Shown here: in pieces, positions 8,801 through 16,844 of the stretch
Numbering within the stretch: the stretch's first letter is position 1
Layout: each line of letters begins with the position of its first letter
NCBI RefSeq assembly: GCF_003862485.1
Contig: NZ_RRCM01000004.1
Coordinates: forward strand, 41,919 to 74,954
Length of the DNA stretch: 33,036 bases
Source: Lachnoanaerobaculum orale
GTDB lineage: Bacteria > Bacillota > Clostridia > Lachnospirales > Lachnospiraceae
Reading direction: 5' to 3'
Made by a program: the position numbers and the translations under genes
Notes under the pieces: model-generated
Database searches by the model: none
What the model was told of the DNA's origin: nothing
The model's input: only the letters and a program-made list of their open reading frames with translations

Positions 8801-10163
8801 ACTTATCCTTATTATTGGCATTTGTCTCGCCTTCACCTACGCCCTCTGTGGACTCCTTCATAAATAAAACTTTAGGAGTCAAAACAATCAAAATAAGATC
8901 CATCCAGAGACTGTAGTTTCTTATATAGTGTAAGTCAAGTTTTAACTTATCGTATGGAGTGGTATTGTACTTTCCATGCACCTGTGCGTATCCTGTAAGT
9001 CCCGCCTTCATCTTCAGTCTCATAGCAAACTCAGGCAAATCCTCCATATACTCTGCGGCGATTTCAGGTCTCTCAGGTCTTGGACCTACCAGACTCATCT
9101 CACCCTTTATTATATTAAATAACTGCGGCAACTCATCCAGCCTTGTAGCTCTTAATATCTTACCTACATCGGTTATCCTGTTGTCAGCTTCACCTGCAAG
9201 CCTTGCCACTCCGTCTTTTTCCGCATCCACTCTCATAGTTCTGAACTTATATATCTTAAAAAGTTTACCGTCTATTGTAAGTCTTGTCTGCGTGTAAAAA
9301 ATCGGTCCTCTGTCTGCCAGATGTATTGCAGCTCCGAACATCACAAATAACGGAGATGTAAGTATTATTCCGATCAAACTTACTACAATGTCTATAAATC
9401 TCTTTACCGCCATCTGATCTATCTGCAATCCCTCATTCTTTGAGAGAAGTATAGGTGTATCAAACAGGTTCAGATTGGTAGATGATCTTACCAAAATATC
9501 ACTTATCTTCGGTATCATATATACTCTGATGCTTGAGTCATAGCACTTTTTTAGGATGAGGTTTCTGTCATGTGAAGGTACATCACCTACGACAATGCCT
9601 TCAAATTCTTTGGCCTTTTCCATTATCTTATCAATGCCCTCATCAATGCTTATGGACCCCCCGATAACATACTTGTCGTCTCTGGCACCTATCTTTTCCA
9701 TTATGGAAAATACCGGCCTCACTCCATATACTACCAGTAATCTTCTCGGCGGAAAGAGTACACCGTATATCCATTGAAATAAAAAAACCCAAATACAAAC
9801 TATTATCCCGTCTACAACGGTCAACAGTATAAAAGAGACCGGTGAATGAAACCGCTTATCAATCAGGGCCAATATAAAGTATCCTATCGTATTCACTATA
9901 AACAGTGAAAGTATATGTGAATAAATTATATTTCCTCTTTTCAGATAACCTATTTTGAGTCCGCCGTAGGTCTGCAAAAAGAATACCAAAAGCACACCGT
10001 ACAGTGCGGAAAGCAGCCAGATTCCTCTTCTCCAGAATCTTTCTTCTATTATATTGTTGAGATACAGTTGCCAAAGCAGCCAATAAAGTCCCACTTCAAT
10101 AAGCAATATAACGGCAGCCGAGCCGAATTTTAAAATACGCTTATACTGTTCTTTTCTATTCAT
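8799..10163 (-). CDS. Polyprenyl-phosphate sugar-1-phosphate transferase (exopolysaccharide initiation)
   Basis: 454 aa integral membrane protein of the WbaP/WcaJ group. Four N-terminal membrane helices (about 12-34, 46-64, 84-103, 108-134), a Rossmann-like soluble domain (145-235), a re-entrant hydrophobic segment (257-280) and the catalytic PglC-like domain (253-445) with 'KFRTM', the Asp-Glu pair in 'RLDELPQLFN' (D343/E344) and 'GPRPE' (360-364). It loads the first sugar phosphate onto undecaprenyl phosphate for capsule or exopolysaccharide. It stands alone, without the usual glycosyltransferases or Wzx/Wzy beside it, so the assembly genes must be elsewhere. GGAGG precedes the start. Sugar specificity cannot be read. 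The 137 bp upstream show no clear promoter. Confidence 0.92.
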   Translation of the reverse strand: MNRKEQYKRILKFGSAAVILLIEVGLYWLLWQLYLNNIIEERFWRRGIWLLSALYGVLLVFFLQTYGGLKIGYLKRGNIIYSHILSLFIVNTIGYFILALIDKRFHSPVSFILLTVVDGIIVCIWVFLFQWIYGVLFPPRRLLVVYGVRPVFSIMEKIGARDDKYVIGGSISIDEGIDKIMEKAKEFEGIVVGDVPSHDRNLILKKCYDSSIRVYMIPKISDILVRSSTNLNLFDTPILLSKNEGLQIDQMAVKRFIDIVVSLIGIILTSPLFVMFGAAIHLADRGPIFYTQTRLTIDGKLFKIYKFRTMRVDAEKDGVARLAGEADNRITDVGKILRATRLDELPQLFNIIKGEMSLVGPRPERPEIAAEYMEDLPEFAMRLKMKAGLTGYAQVHGKYNTTPYDKLKLDLHYIRNYSLWMDLILIVLTPKVLFMKESTEGVGEGETNANNKDK

Positions 10164-10276
10164 ATATCCTCCGGTTGGGATGTAAAATAGATATGTAAAT
10201 TTATATGGTAAAGCCTTATGTCCGACTAAAACTTATATTCACATACTCTGCCACCATTGTAACATATTTTTTATAT

Positions 10277-10298
10277 TTATGTATTAAAATTTACATAA
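10277..10298 (-). terminator. AT-rich inverted repeat after dusB, weak terminator candidate
   Basis: Arms TTATGTA/TACATAA with an 8-nt loop directly after the dusB stop, followed on the minus strand by an A/T tract without a clean U-run. It is the only structure seen at the end of the pfkA-dusB operon. Confidence 0.3.
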
Positions 10299-10300
10299 TA

Positions 10301-11269
10301 TCACACTGTCGACTTAAGCAATGACTCCAGCTCATCGTACTTTTCAACATGGTTTACCTTATCTCTAAGTGCTGAAGAGCCCTTCATACCATGTGTATAC
10401 CACGCCACATGCTTTCTCATCTTTCTGACAGCCATAATTTCATCGTCATATTCCATCTGTAGTCTGCAATGTCTTAAAATCATATCAACTATCTCTTTTG
10501 CAGTAGGTTTTACCGGCGTATCTCCATTCAAATATGCTCTTATCTCTCTGAAAATCCAAGGATTTCCTCTTGCCGCTCTTGCAATCATTATCCCGTCACA
10601 ACCTGTATACTCATACATTCTCTTTGCACTTTCGCCGTCCACCACATCACCGTTACCTATTACAGGTATACTCAGTGCCAACTTTACATCTCTTATAATA
10701 TTCCAATCAGCCTTACCTGAGTAATATTGCTCTCTGGTTCTTCCGTGTACGGCAACAGCGCTTACTCCTGCACCTTCCGCTATCTTTGCAATCTCAACCG
10801 CATTGATATTATCTTCATTGAAGCCTCTTCTTATCTTCAATGTCACAGGCTTTTTTACACTCTTTACCAGCTTTGACAATATCTCTTCCACAAGCTTAGG
10901 ATTTTTCATCAGCGCGGAGCCTTCACCGTTATTGACTATCTTCGGTACGGGACAGCCCATATTGAAATCGAATATATCAAAATCTCTGTCTTCTATACTT
11001 GCCGCCATCTCGGCTATTATATCAGGGTCCGAACCGAAAAGTTGCAATGCTATAGGATGTTCAGCTTTATCTATTTTCATAAGCGGCTCTGTATTTTTAT
11101 TTTTAAAATATATCGCTTTTGCGCTTACCATCTCCGTCACAAGCAGTGAAGCGCCCATTTCCTTACATAAATGACGAAATGGCAAGTCGCTTACACCTGC
11201 CATTGGTCCAAGGCACAATCCGCCCTCTATATTTATGTTTCCGATTTTAAAGTTCTTAAGCATTTTCAT
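10301..11269 (-). CDS. dusB: tRNA-dihydrouridine synthase, DusB type
   Basis: 323 aa FMN enzyme that reduces uridine in the D-loop of tRNA using NADPH. TIM-barrel front with 'GPMAGVSDLPFR', 'LQLFGS', the Dus signature 'FDFNMGCPVPKI' (the Cys is the catalytic acid), 'VHGRTREQ' and 'GNGDV'; helical C-terminal tRNA-binding part. I choose ATG 11269 (MKMLKNFKIG) over the longer 11305 form because the extra residues come from the overlapping gtrA 3' end and AGAAAG sits upstream; ATG 11263 is also possible. It overlaps gtrA by 14 nt and is the last gene of the pfkA operon. Confidence 0.93.
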   Translation of the reverse strand: MKMLKNFKIGNINIEGGLCLGPMAGVSDLPFRHLCKEMGASLLVTEMVSAKAIYFKNKNTEPLMKIDKAEHPIALQLFGSDPDIIAEMAASIEDRDFDIFDFNMGCPVPKIVNNGEGSALMKNPKLVEEILSKLVKSVKKPVTLKIRRGFNEDNINAVEIAKIAEGAGVSAVAVHGRTREQYYSGKADWNIIRDVKLALSIPVIGNGDVVDGESAKRMYEYTGCDGIMIARAARGNPWIFREIRAYLNGDTPVKPTAKEIVDMILRHCRLQMEYDDEIMAVRKMRKHVAWYTHGMKGSSALRDKVNHVEKYDELESLLKSTV

Positions 11270-11696
11270 TATTCTTTCTAAAAATAAATAATTTTGAAAA
11301 AACATAGTTGAGTATGACTACAAGCACACTTGCAATAACCTTTGCAATCAGCCAATATCCCTTTAATATATCTACTCCTACAAACATAATAACCGTTTCC
11401 AAAAGCCATGTGGATAATCTCGACACAACAAATGTTATCAGCTCCCTCAGTACAAGCTCATTCTGAAAGCTTTTGCTTTTAAATACCCATATTTTATTGG
11501 TTATAAAAGCAAACATAACCGACAATATCCATGCAACTGTATTACTTGCAAGGTTTATCCAATGAAATTTTGTATAACAGATATAATACACTGCAAAATT
11601 TACTGCTGTAGTCAGCACACCGAATATAAGATAGAGCAGGACGCCTTCATATTTTTTTATATAAAATATCAGCCTGTCAATCATTGCCGTCCACAT
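11256..11696 (-). CDS. GtrA family membrane protein
   Basis: 146 aa, four membrane helices (about 17-37, 44-64, 85-105, 115-137) with 'TNKIWVFKSK' in the middle and 'SKLFIFRK' at the end, the two basic aromatic motifs of GtrA proteins. GtrA proteins are thought to move polyprenyl-phosphate-linked sugars across the membrane for cell-wall glycan decoration. It overlaps the upstream gene by 20 nt, with an AGGAG very close to the ATG (an alternative start is ATG 11684). Its partner glycosyltransferase is not adjacent; the GT2-GtrA fusion at 27996-29048 is a second GtrA domain in the window. Confidence 0.88.
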   Translation of the reverse strand: MWTAMIDRLIFYIKKYEGVLLYLIFGVLTTAVNFAVYYICYTKFHWINLASNTVAWILSVMFAFITNKIWVFKSKSFQNELVLRELITFVVSRLSTWLLETVIMFVGVDILKGYWLIAKVIASVLVVILNYVFSKLFIFRKNNENA

Positions 11697-12054
11697 TTTC
11701 TCCTAAAAATACCACTTTATAAAATAGCTCAAGCTGTGACAAAAGTTCTTCTTTTTTTCTTTGATAAGAACTTATCCTCAGTCCGCTTTCAATATCGTCA
11801 AAGTAGAAATCTCCGTCATCCACTCTCACACAAAAATTCAAATTACCGGATTTGTCAAACTCCAAAGTGAGTATGCCTCCCGCCTCTTCGGCAAAAGACA
11901 CACACATTATCTTAAGTTCATCTTTTATCTCATCCGGTAATCGTTTGAATTTTTCGTTGAAATAATACTTCTGAACATATGAACTTGCGCCGCAAAGAAC
12001 GATTGAATCACTCTTTGTTAAATCGAAGTCATATCCGTTTATCATTTCAGGCAT
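11677..12054 (-). CDS. Small conserved Lachnospiraceae protein (DUF6145-like)
   Basis: 125 aa, soluble, acidic. Features 'LCGASSYVQKYYFN', 'AGGILTLEFDKSGN' and 'YKVVFLGEN' are what I recall of a short Lachnospiraceae family of unknown function (DUF6145); this is from memory. It starts 1 nt after the pfkA stop and overlaps gtrA at its end, so it is part of the same operon. No catalytic motif is visible. Confidence 0.8.
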   Translation of the reverse strand: MPEMINGYDFDLTKSDSIVLCGASSYVQKYYFNEKFKRLPDEIKDELKIMCVSFAEEAGGILTLEFDKSGNLNFCVRVDDGDFYFDDIESGLRISSYQRKKEELLSQLELFYKVVFLGENVDGND

Positions 12055-12055
12055 A

Positions 12056-13098
<1,043 letters not shown>

Positions 13099-13114
13099 TC
13101 CAAATATCTACATT

Positions 13115-13143
13115 ATTTTATATTAATGAAAAAATTTTTTCAA
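13115..13143 (-). promoter_or_regulatory. pfkA operon promoter
   Basis: Minus-strand TTGAAA (13143-13138), 17 bp spacer, TAAAAT (13120-13115); start near 13108, leader about 85 nt. Confidence 0.6.
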
Positions 13144-13177
13144 TAGTATTGTTATAAAATCAACAAACACTAAACGC

Positions 13178-13225
13178 AAAGAGCATTATCAAAAAATCCC
13201 CTTTGATTCCTTGATAATGCTCTTT
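13178..13225 (-). terminator. Terminator of the SRP RNA gene
   Basis: Perfect 15-bp stem (arms 13178-13192 and 13211-13225, beginning AAAGAGCATT) directly after the SRP RNA 3' end, with a short U-rich 3' side on the minus strand (TTTGCGTTT). Confidence 0.8.
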
Positions 13226-13228
13226 TAT

Positions 13229-13488
13229 GCACGCCTTGCTTCGAATGCCATTCACAAACGTTGCCAAAGTAGCCGGCTCCGCGGCGGCTATCTCACGGCA
13301 CATGAAAGGTCTTCCTTAGTGCTGCTACATTCCTGTCCTGACACGGTTCGAAAGTTTCCATTGCGTGGGGACCCCCACTTCAACACCACTTGCTTTAGAC
13401 TGCTAAGCAAATGTACACCCTAGGCAAGGCATCACCCCTACTAAAGCGGATTGTAGGTACAGGACACCGCTATCTCCCCGGCTGTGCG
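13229..13488 (-). ncRNA. ffs: Signal recognition particle RNA, large Gram-positive type
   Basis: About 260 nt on the minus strand. The 5' Alu-domain segment 'GGGGAGATAGCGGTG' and 'CCTGTACCTACAATCCGC', the 'AAGTGGTGTTG' block, the Ffh-binding domain 'GTGTCAGG-ACA-GGAA-TGT-AGCAGCAC' and 'CATGTGCCG' follow the order of the Bacillus subtilis scr RNA. The ends pair: GCAC-A-GCC at the 5' end with GGC-GTGC at the 3' end. The 5' end fits the start predicted from the promoter. It acts with Ffh in co-translational membrane targeting. The apical stem differs from the common TCC/GGA but pairing is kept. Confidence 0.93.
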
Positions 13489-13494
13489 TCTTTA

Positions 13495-13524
13495 AGTATA
13501 CTTGTATTTATCTATATTTGTCAA
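13495..13524 (-). promoter_or_regulatory. SRP RNA promoter
   Basis: Minus-strand TTGACA (13524-13519), 18 bp spacer, TATACT (13500-13495), start near 13488. Just upstream is the palindrome TGATTTTTAAAAATCA (13526-13541), which may serve as an A/T-rich UP element and/or end transcription of the preceding dprA-like gene. Confidence 0.75.
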
Positions 13525-13556
13525 ATGATTTTTAAAAATCAATACCACACTTGCTT

Positions 13557-14732
13557 TTAAGACGGCAGACTGTACATCTGCTTATTTCTTTTTATCTTTC
13601 CCTCGGCAACCAATCTCTTAAGCCATATATTCATTTGACCTTTTTGAATATTACACTTTTGCGCAATATCATTTGCATCCATTTCTCCAACTATGCTTTG
13701 TACAAGAGACTCTTTCACTACATCATATAAGTCAATAATATTATCTTCTTTTATATTTTCTTTAATCTCATCTTTTCCCGTTGTGAACATATCTATCTGC
13801 CTGTAAGCTTCAATATCTTTTTGAAGCGACAAATTTATGGTATCCAAAATAGTTTGTTCTGAAATGACATAAGGTATGGCTCCTTTACTTATCAGCTCTT
13901 TATTTCCTTTTTTTACACAACCGCTCCATACAAACAGATTAGTCCATGAATTATTTATATTTTCTACAGCTCCTGTCCACGTTCCGCCTTTTCCGAAGTC
14001 TGAACTTACAACAAATGCTCCATGTGCCGCCGCATAAATAAATTTATTTCTGTTCATCGCCCTTCCTACAGAAAAACCTGTGTCAGGATTTACATCTGAA
14101 AACAGTAAAATTCTTTTATTTAAAATATTTTGAATTACATCTTTGTTCCTGATTTTTTTGCTCAGTGAATCTCCTATAAATGATACAACATATCCGCCTC
14201 CATCTATTGCGGCCTTTTCTGATATACTGTCTACCCCCTTTGCACCGCCTGAATAGATAATAAGCTTTTCTTTTGTGGCTTTTTTTGCCAAATCTTTTGC
14301 AAACAGCATTCCGGCATCATCCACATCTCTTGACCCGACTATTGCAATTCCGATCTTTCCAGCCAATGTAATATCCCCCGCATAAAACAGCACCGGCGGC
14401 ATCTTTTCTCTGAGTTTTCTTTTCAGGTATTTCGGATAATCGCTGTCAAATTGTGTCACAATATATATACCCTTATTCTCAAGCTCCTGTAACTTAAGCG
14501 CTATGCTAAAACCCCTGCCTGTTAAAAGCTTTATTTGCTCTTTTTGTTTTTCCGATATAGGCAGTTTTTTGGTAAATTCACTTTTCAATAAGTCGGCAAT
14601 CTTATAGCCCATATCATTTACAGTCTTACCAAGCCCGTTCCACTCTTTTAATGTCAACGGCTTGTATTCACCCTCTATTCCTAAATTGGTACAAAGCAGT
14701 ATTGCCGCCATTGCACTGTCTGAATATATCAT
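13557..14732 (-). CDS. DprA/Smf-like SLOG protein, predicted antitoxin or partner of the RecQ-PRTase (PsyrA/RqlI-like)
   Basis: 391 aa. A helical N-terminal region (1-110), then the DprA Rossmann-type (SLOG) domain: 'IAIVGSRDVD' (129-138), 'SGGAKGVDSI' (161-170), 'VGRAMNRNK' (222-230) and 'VVSSDFGKGGTW' (241-252). A C-terminal winged-helix-like region (about 340-390, 'MDANDIAQKCNIQKGQMNIW') follows. The family binds single-stranded DNA or nucleotides. It starts 3 nt after the RecQ-PRTase gene with GAGGTGAT inside that gene's end, so the two are co-translated. Pairing with a RecQ-PRTase, and the divergent second half compared with the RNR..G.. motif of competence DprA, point to the PsyrTA/RqlHI group rather than the transformation DprA. 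Toxicity or neutralisation is inferred only. Confidence 0.85.
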   Translation of the reverse strand: MIYSDSAMAAILLCTNLGIEGEYKPLTLKEWNGLGKTVNDMGYKIADLLKSEFTKKLPISEKQKEQIKLLTGRGFSIALKLQELENKGIYIVTQFDSDYPKYLKRKLREKMPPVLFYAGDITLAGKIGIAIVGSRDVDDAGMLFAKDLAKKATKEKLIIYSGGAKGVDSISEKAAIDGGGYVVSFIGDSLSKKIRNKDVIQNILNKRILLFSDVNPDTGFSVGRAMNRNKFIYAAAHGAFVVSSDFGKGGTWTGAVENINNSWTNLFVWSGCVKKGNKELISKGAIPYVISEQTILDTINLSLQKDIEAYRQIDMFTTGKDEIKENIKEDNIIDLYDVVKESLVQSIVGEMDANDIAQKCNIQKGQMNIWLKRLVAEGKIKRNKQMYSLPS

Positions 14733-14735
14733 ATC

Positions 14736-16787
14736 TTAATTATCACCTCTTCCGGCCGTATTTGCCAACGCAAACGGGTATATATCTCCACTGCCCATTT
14801 CTCTCATCTTCATGGCACATACAGTAAAGGTCCACCTTGAATCCACCATATCATCTACAAGAAGAATATTTTCTTTCTTGACCTGAATGATTTCAAATGA
14901 ATCGTTTGCATTTTGATATTGTCCTTTACTGTTCTCAAATTTCTTTTGTTCCTCTGCATTAAACTTCTTTATTCCTTCAAAATATCCTATACCAAGTCTA
15001 TCGGCAAGCCTTTTCGCAAAATCCGGCACCAATTGTGGATGTCTTTTTGAGGTTACAGGTGTTATCCACTCTATATTATTATTTTTTATAAACTCCGACA
15101 ATATTTTTACACTTGCATCTACAAGCTCATCCGAAAAATAGCCGTCCAAATACTTTCCCTTTTGTACCGCCATGCCATATCCTGCATCGGCATAATTGCT
15201 TAGAACTATACCGCCTTTAAATTGAAATTCCGATTCAATCTTTGTTTTATCCGGAAATTGTTTTCTAGGCTCAATAACTCCAAACTTACTTTTTATAAAT
15301 TGCTGTGCCCTTTGTACCGTTTCGGCACCAACCGTTTCATCAAAAAGTAAACCTCTGCAATTAGAACATTTTCCACATACTTTTGCGTTCACATCATCTA
15401 ATTTTTCTGCAATGTACTTCATATAGCAGCCTTTTTGCTTTGTAAATTCATCCATATCCTGCATTTCTTTATGCCTTATTGCAGTTATACCTTCACTTCG
15501 CTCCAAATCAGGCTCCCACTTTTTTGCCGACTTATAATAGCCCTTTTTTCTGTTAACATATTCAGTATAAATATCATCACCGACGGTTAAATACTTTAAA
15601 GTCTTCTCTACTCTATTTGCTCTTATATTTAAAGCACCTTTGATTTCACTTATAGACTTACCCGGATTGTCTGTTATAAAATCCACAACGATATTCATAT
15701 CTTTTTCTGTAGGAAAAGCTGAATTGATAAAATATTGATTTATATGCTCATCTTCTTCTCCACACAGCAATATAGCATATGCAAGTTCTATTCCTCTGCC
15801 TGCTCTACCTATCTGCTGATAATAAGATACAATATTCGCAGGACGCTGAAAATGAATTACAAACCCGATATCAGGCTTGTCATACCCCATTCCGAAAGCT
15901 ACTGTGGCCACCAAAACCTTTATTTCATTCTTCTGAAACTTATCAAGTATAATTGCCTTATATTCCTTACTGATATCTGCATAATACTTCTCACTTTTTA
16001 TATTATTTTCATTAAGCCAATCAGTCACCAAATCACAATCCGCCTTTGTTAAGCAATATACCACTCCGCTTCCCGGCATTTTTTCAATATTTTCAGCCAA
16101 CCATGCCAATCTGTCCTCTTTTTTCTGCAATTTTATAACTTGTATAGCCAAGCTTTCCCTTATAAGCTCCCCTCTGCTTATTACCAAATTTTCTCCAAGC
16201 TGTGCGACTATATCATTGACCACTCTGTCATTTGCTGTGGCTGTAGTGGCAAGTACCGGAACATTACCAGGCAGCAATTGTAATATTTTTACAATTCTTC
16301 TGTAATCAGGTCTAAAATCGTGTCCCCAATCCGATATACAGTGAGCCTCATCTACAACAAATAAATTCACTCTGTTTTTGATTTTATCCAAACAGTCTTT
16401 AACAAAATCCGCATTTGCTAGTCTCTCCGGAGATATGATCAAAGCATCTACAGTATTATTGTCACATATATCACTTATTATATTATCCCATTCATCCTTA
16501 TTATCAGAATTAATTGTCTTGACATTGATTCCCAGTTTTTTTGCCGAATCTATCTGATTGTTCATCAAAGCTAAGAGCGGACTGATAATCAATGTAATAC
16601 CGTCTCTTTCCTTTTCCTTTAAAAGTTTTGCAGACAAAAAATATACCAAGCTTTTACCCCATCCGGTCTTTTGAACTACCAATGTCCTTTTTCCGTTGAC
16701 AACCGCCTCTATTGCCTCTTTTTGTCCCTCTCTGAACTTTGCATTTTCGCCGTAGCTTTCCCTTAAAATCTCATAAACTCTATCCAT
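14736..16787 (-). CDS. RecQ-family helicase fused to a phosphoribosyltransferase domain (PsyrT/RqlH-like)
   Basis: 683 aa. RecQ helicase core: motif I 'QKTGWGKS' (39-46), DEAH box (146-149), 'TTATA' (181-185), 'ATVAFGMGYDKPD' (294-306), motif VI 'QIGRAGR' (325-331), then the RecQ zinc site (C454, C471, C474, C477). Instead of an HRDC domain the C-terminal 180 residues form a phosphoribosyltransferase-like domain with 'ILLVDDMVDSRWT' (641-653), the place of the PRPP-binding loop. Such helicases unwind 3'-tailed DNA; the role of the PRTase part is unknown. AAGGAG lies 7 nt before the ATG. With the dprA-like gene it forms a two-gene unit matching PsyrTA/RqlHI; ShosTA is a related PRTase-DprA pair. 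Assigned by architecture, not by search. Confidence 0.88.
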   Translation of the reverse strand: MDRVYEILRESYGENAKFREGQKEAIEAVVNGKRTLVVQKTGWGKSLVYFLSAKLLKEKERDGITLIISPLLALMNNQIDSAKKLGINVKTINSDNKDEWDNIISDICDNNTVDALIISPERLANADFVKDCLDKIKNRVNLFVVDEAHCISDWGHDFRPDYRRIVKILQLLPGNVPVLATTATANDRVVNDIVAQLGENLVISRGELIRESLAIQVIKLQKKEDRLAWLAENIEKMPGSGVVYCLTKADCDLVTDWLNENNIKSEKYYADISKEYKAIILDKFQKNEIKVLVATVAFGMGYDKPDIGFVIHFQRPANIVSYYQQIGRAGRGIELAYAILLCGEEDEHINQYFINSAFPTEKDMNIVVDFITDNPGKSISEIKGALNIRANRVEKTLKYLTVGDDIYTEYVNRKKGYYKSAKKWEPDLERSEGITAIRHKEMQDMDEFTKQKGCYMKYIAEKLDDVNAKVCGKCSNCRGLLFDETVGAETVQRAQQFIKSKFGVIEPRKQFPDKTKIESEFQFKGGIVLSNYADAGYGMAVQKGKYLDGYFSDELVDASVKILSEFIKNNNIEWITPVTSKRHPQLVPDFAKRLADRLGIGYFEGIKKFNAEEQKKFENSKGQYQNANDSFEIIQVKKENILLVDDMVDSRWTFTVCAMKMREMGSGDIYPFALANTAGRGDN

Positions 16788-16804
16788 CTACAAACTCCTT
16801 AAAA

Positions 16805-16834
16805 TATAATAAACAACTACTACAGTTTATTATA
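16805..16834. other. Perfect AT-rich inverted repeat between mfd and recQ-PRTase
   Basis: 10-bp arms TATAATAAAC/GTTTATTATA with a 10-nt loop in the 57-nt gap. On the minus strand it is followed by TTTT, so it may be a weak terminator for mfd; its first arm also contains TATAAT, so it may instead carry the -10 of the recQ promoter. No good -35 is seen. Confidence 0.45.
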
Positions 16835-16844
16835 CACAATTCCC

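Noticed and set aside
10164-10300. A promoter for the sugar phosphotransferase gene
   Set aside because: Only isolated -10-like words (such as TACAAT at 10261-10256) without an acceptable -35 were found.
13211-13423. A 70-codon plus-strand open frame downstream of pfkA's promoter
   Set aside because: It is antisense to the SRP RNA gene and its terminator and has no coding features.
13557-14732. Plain competence DprA for natural transformation
   Set aside because: It is translationally paired with a RecQ-PRTase and its second half departs from the usual DprA motif; no other competence genes lie near. A secondary competence role cannot be fully excluded.
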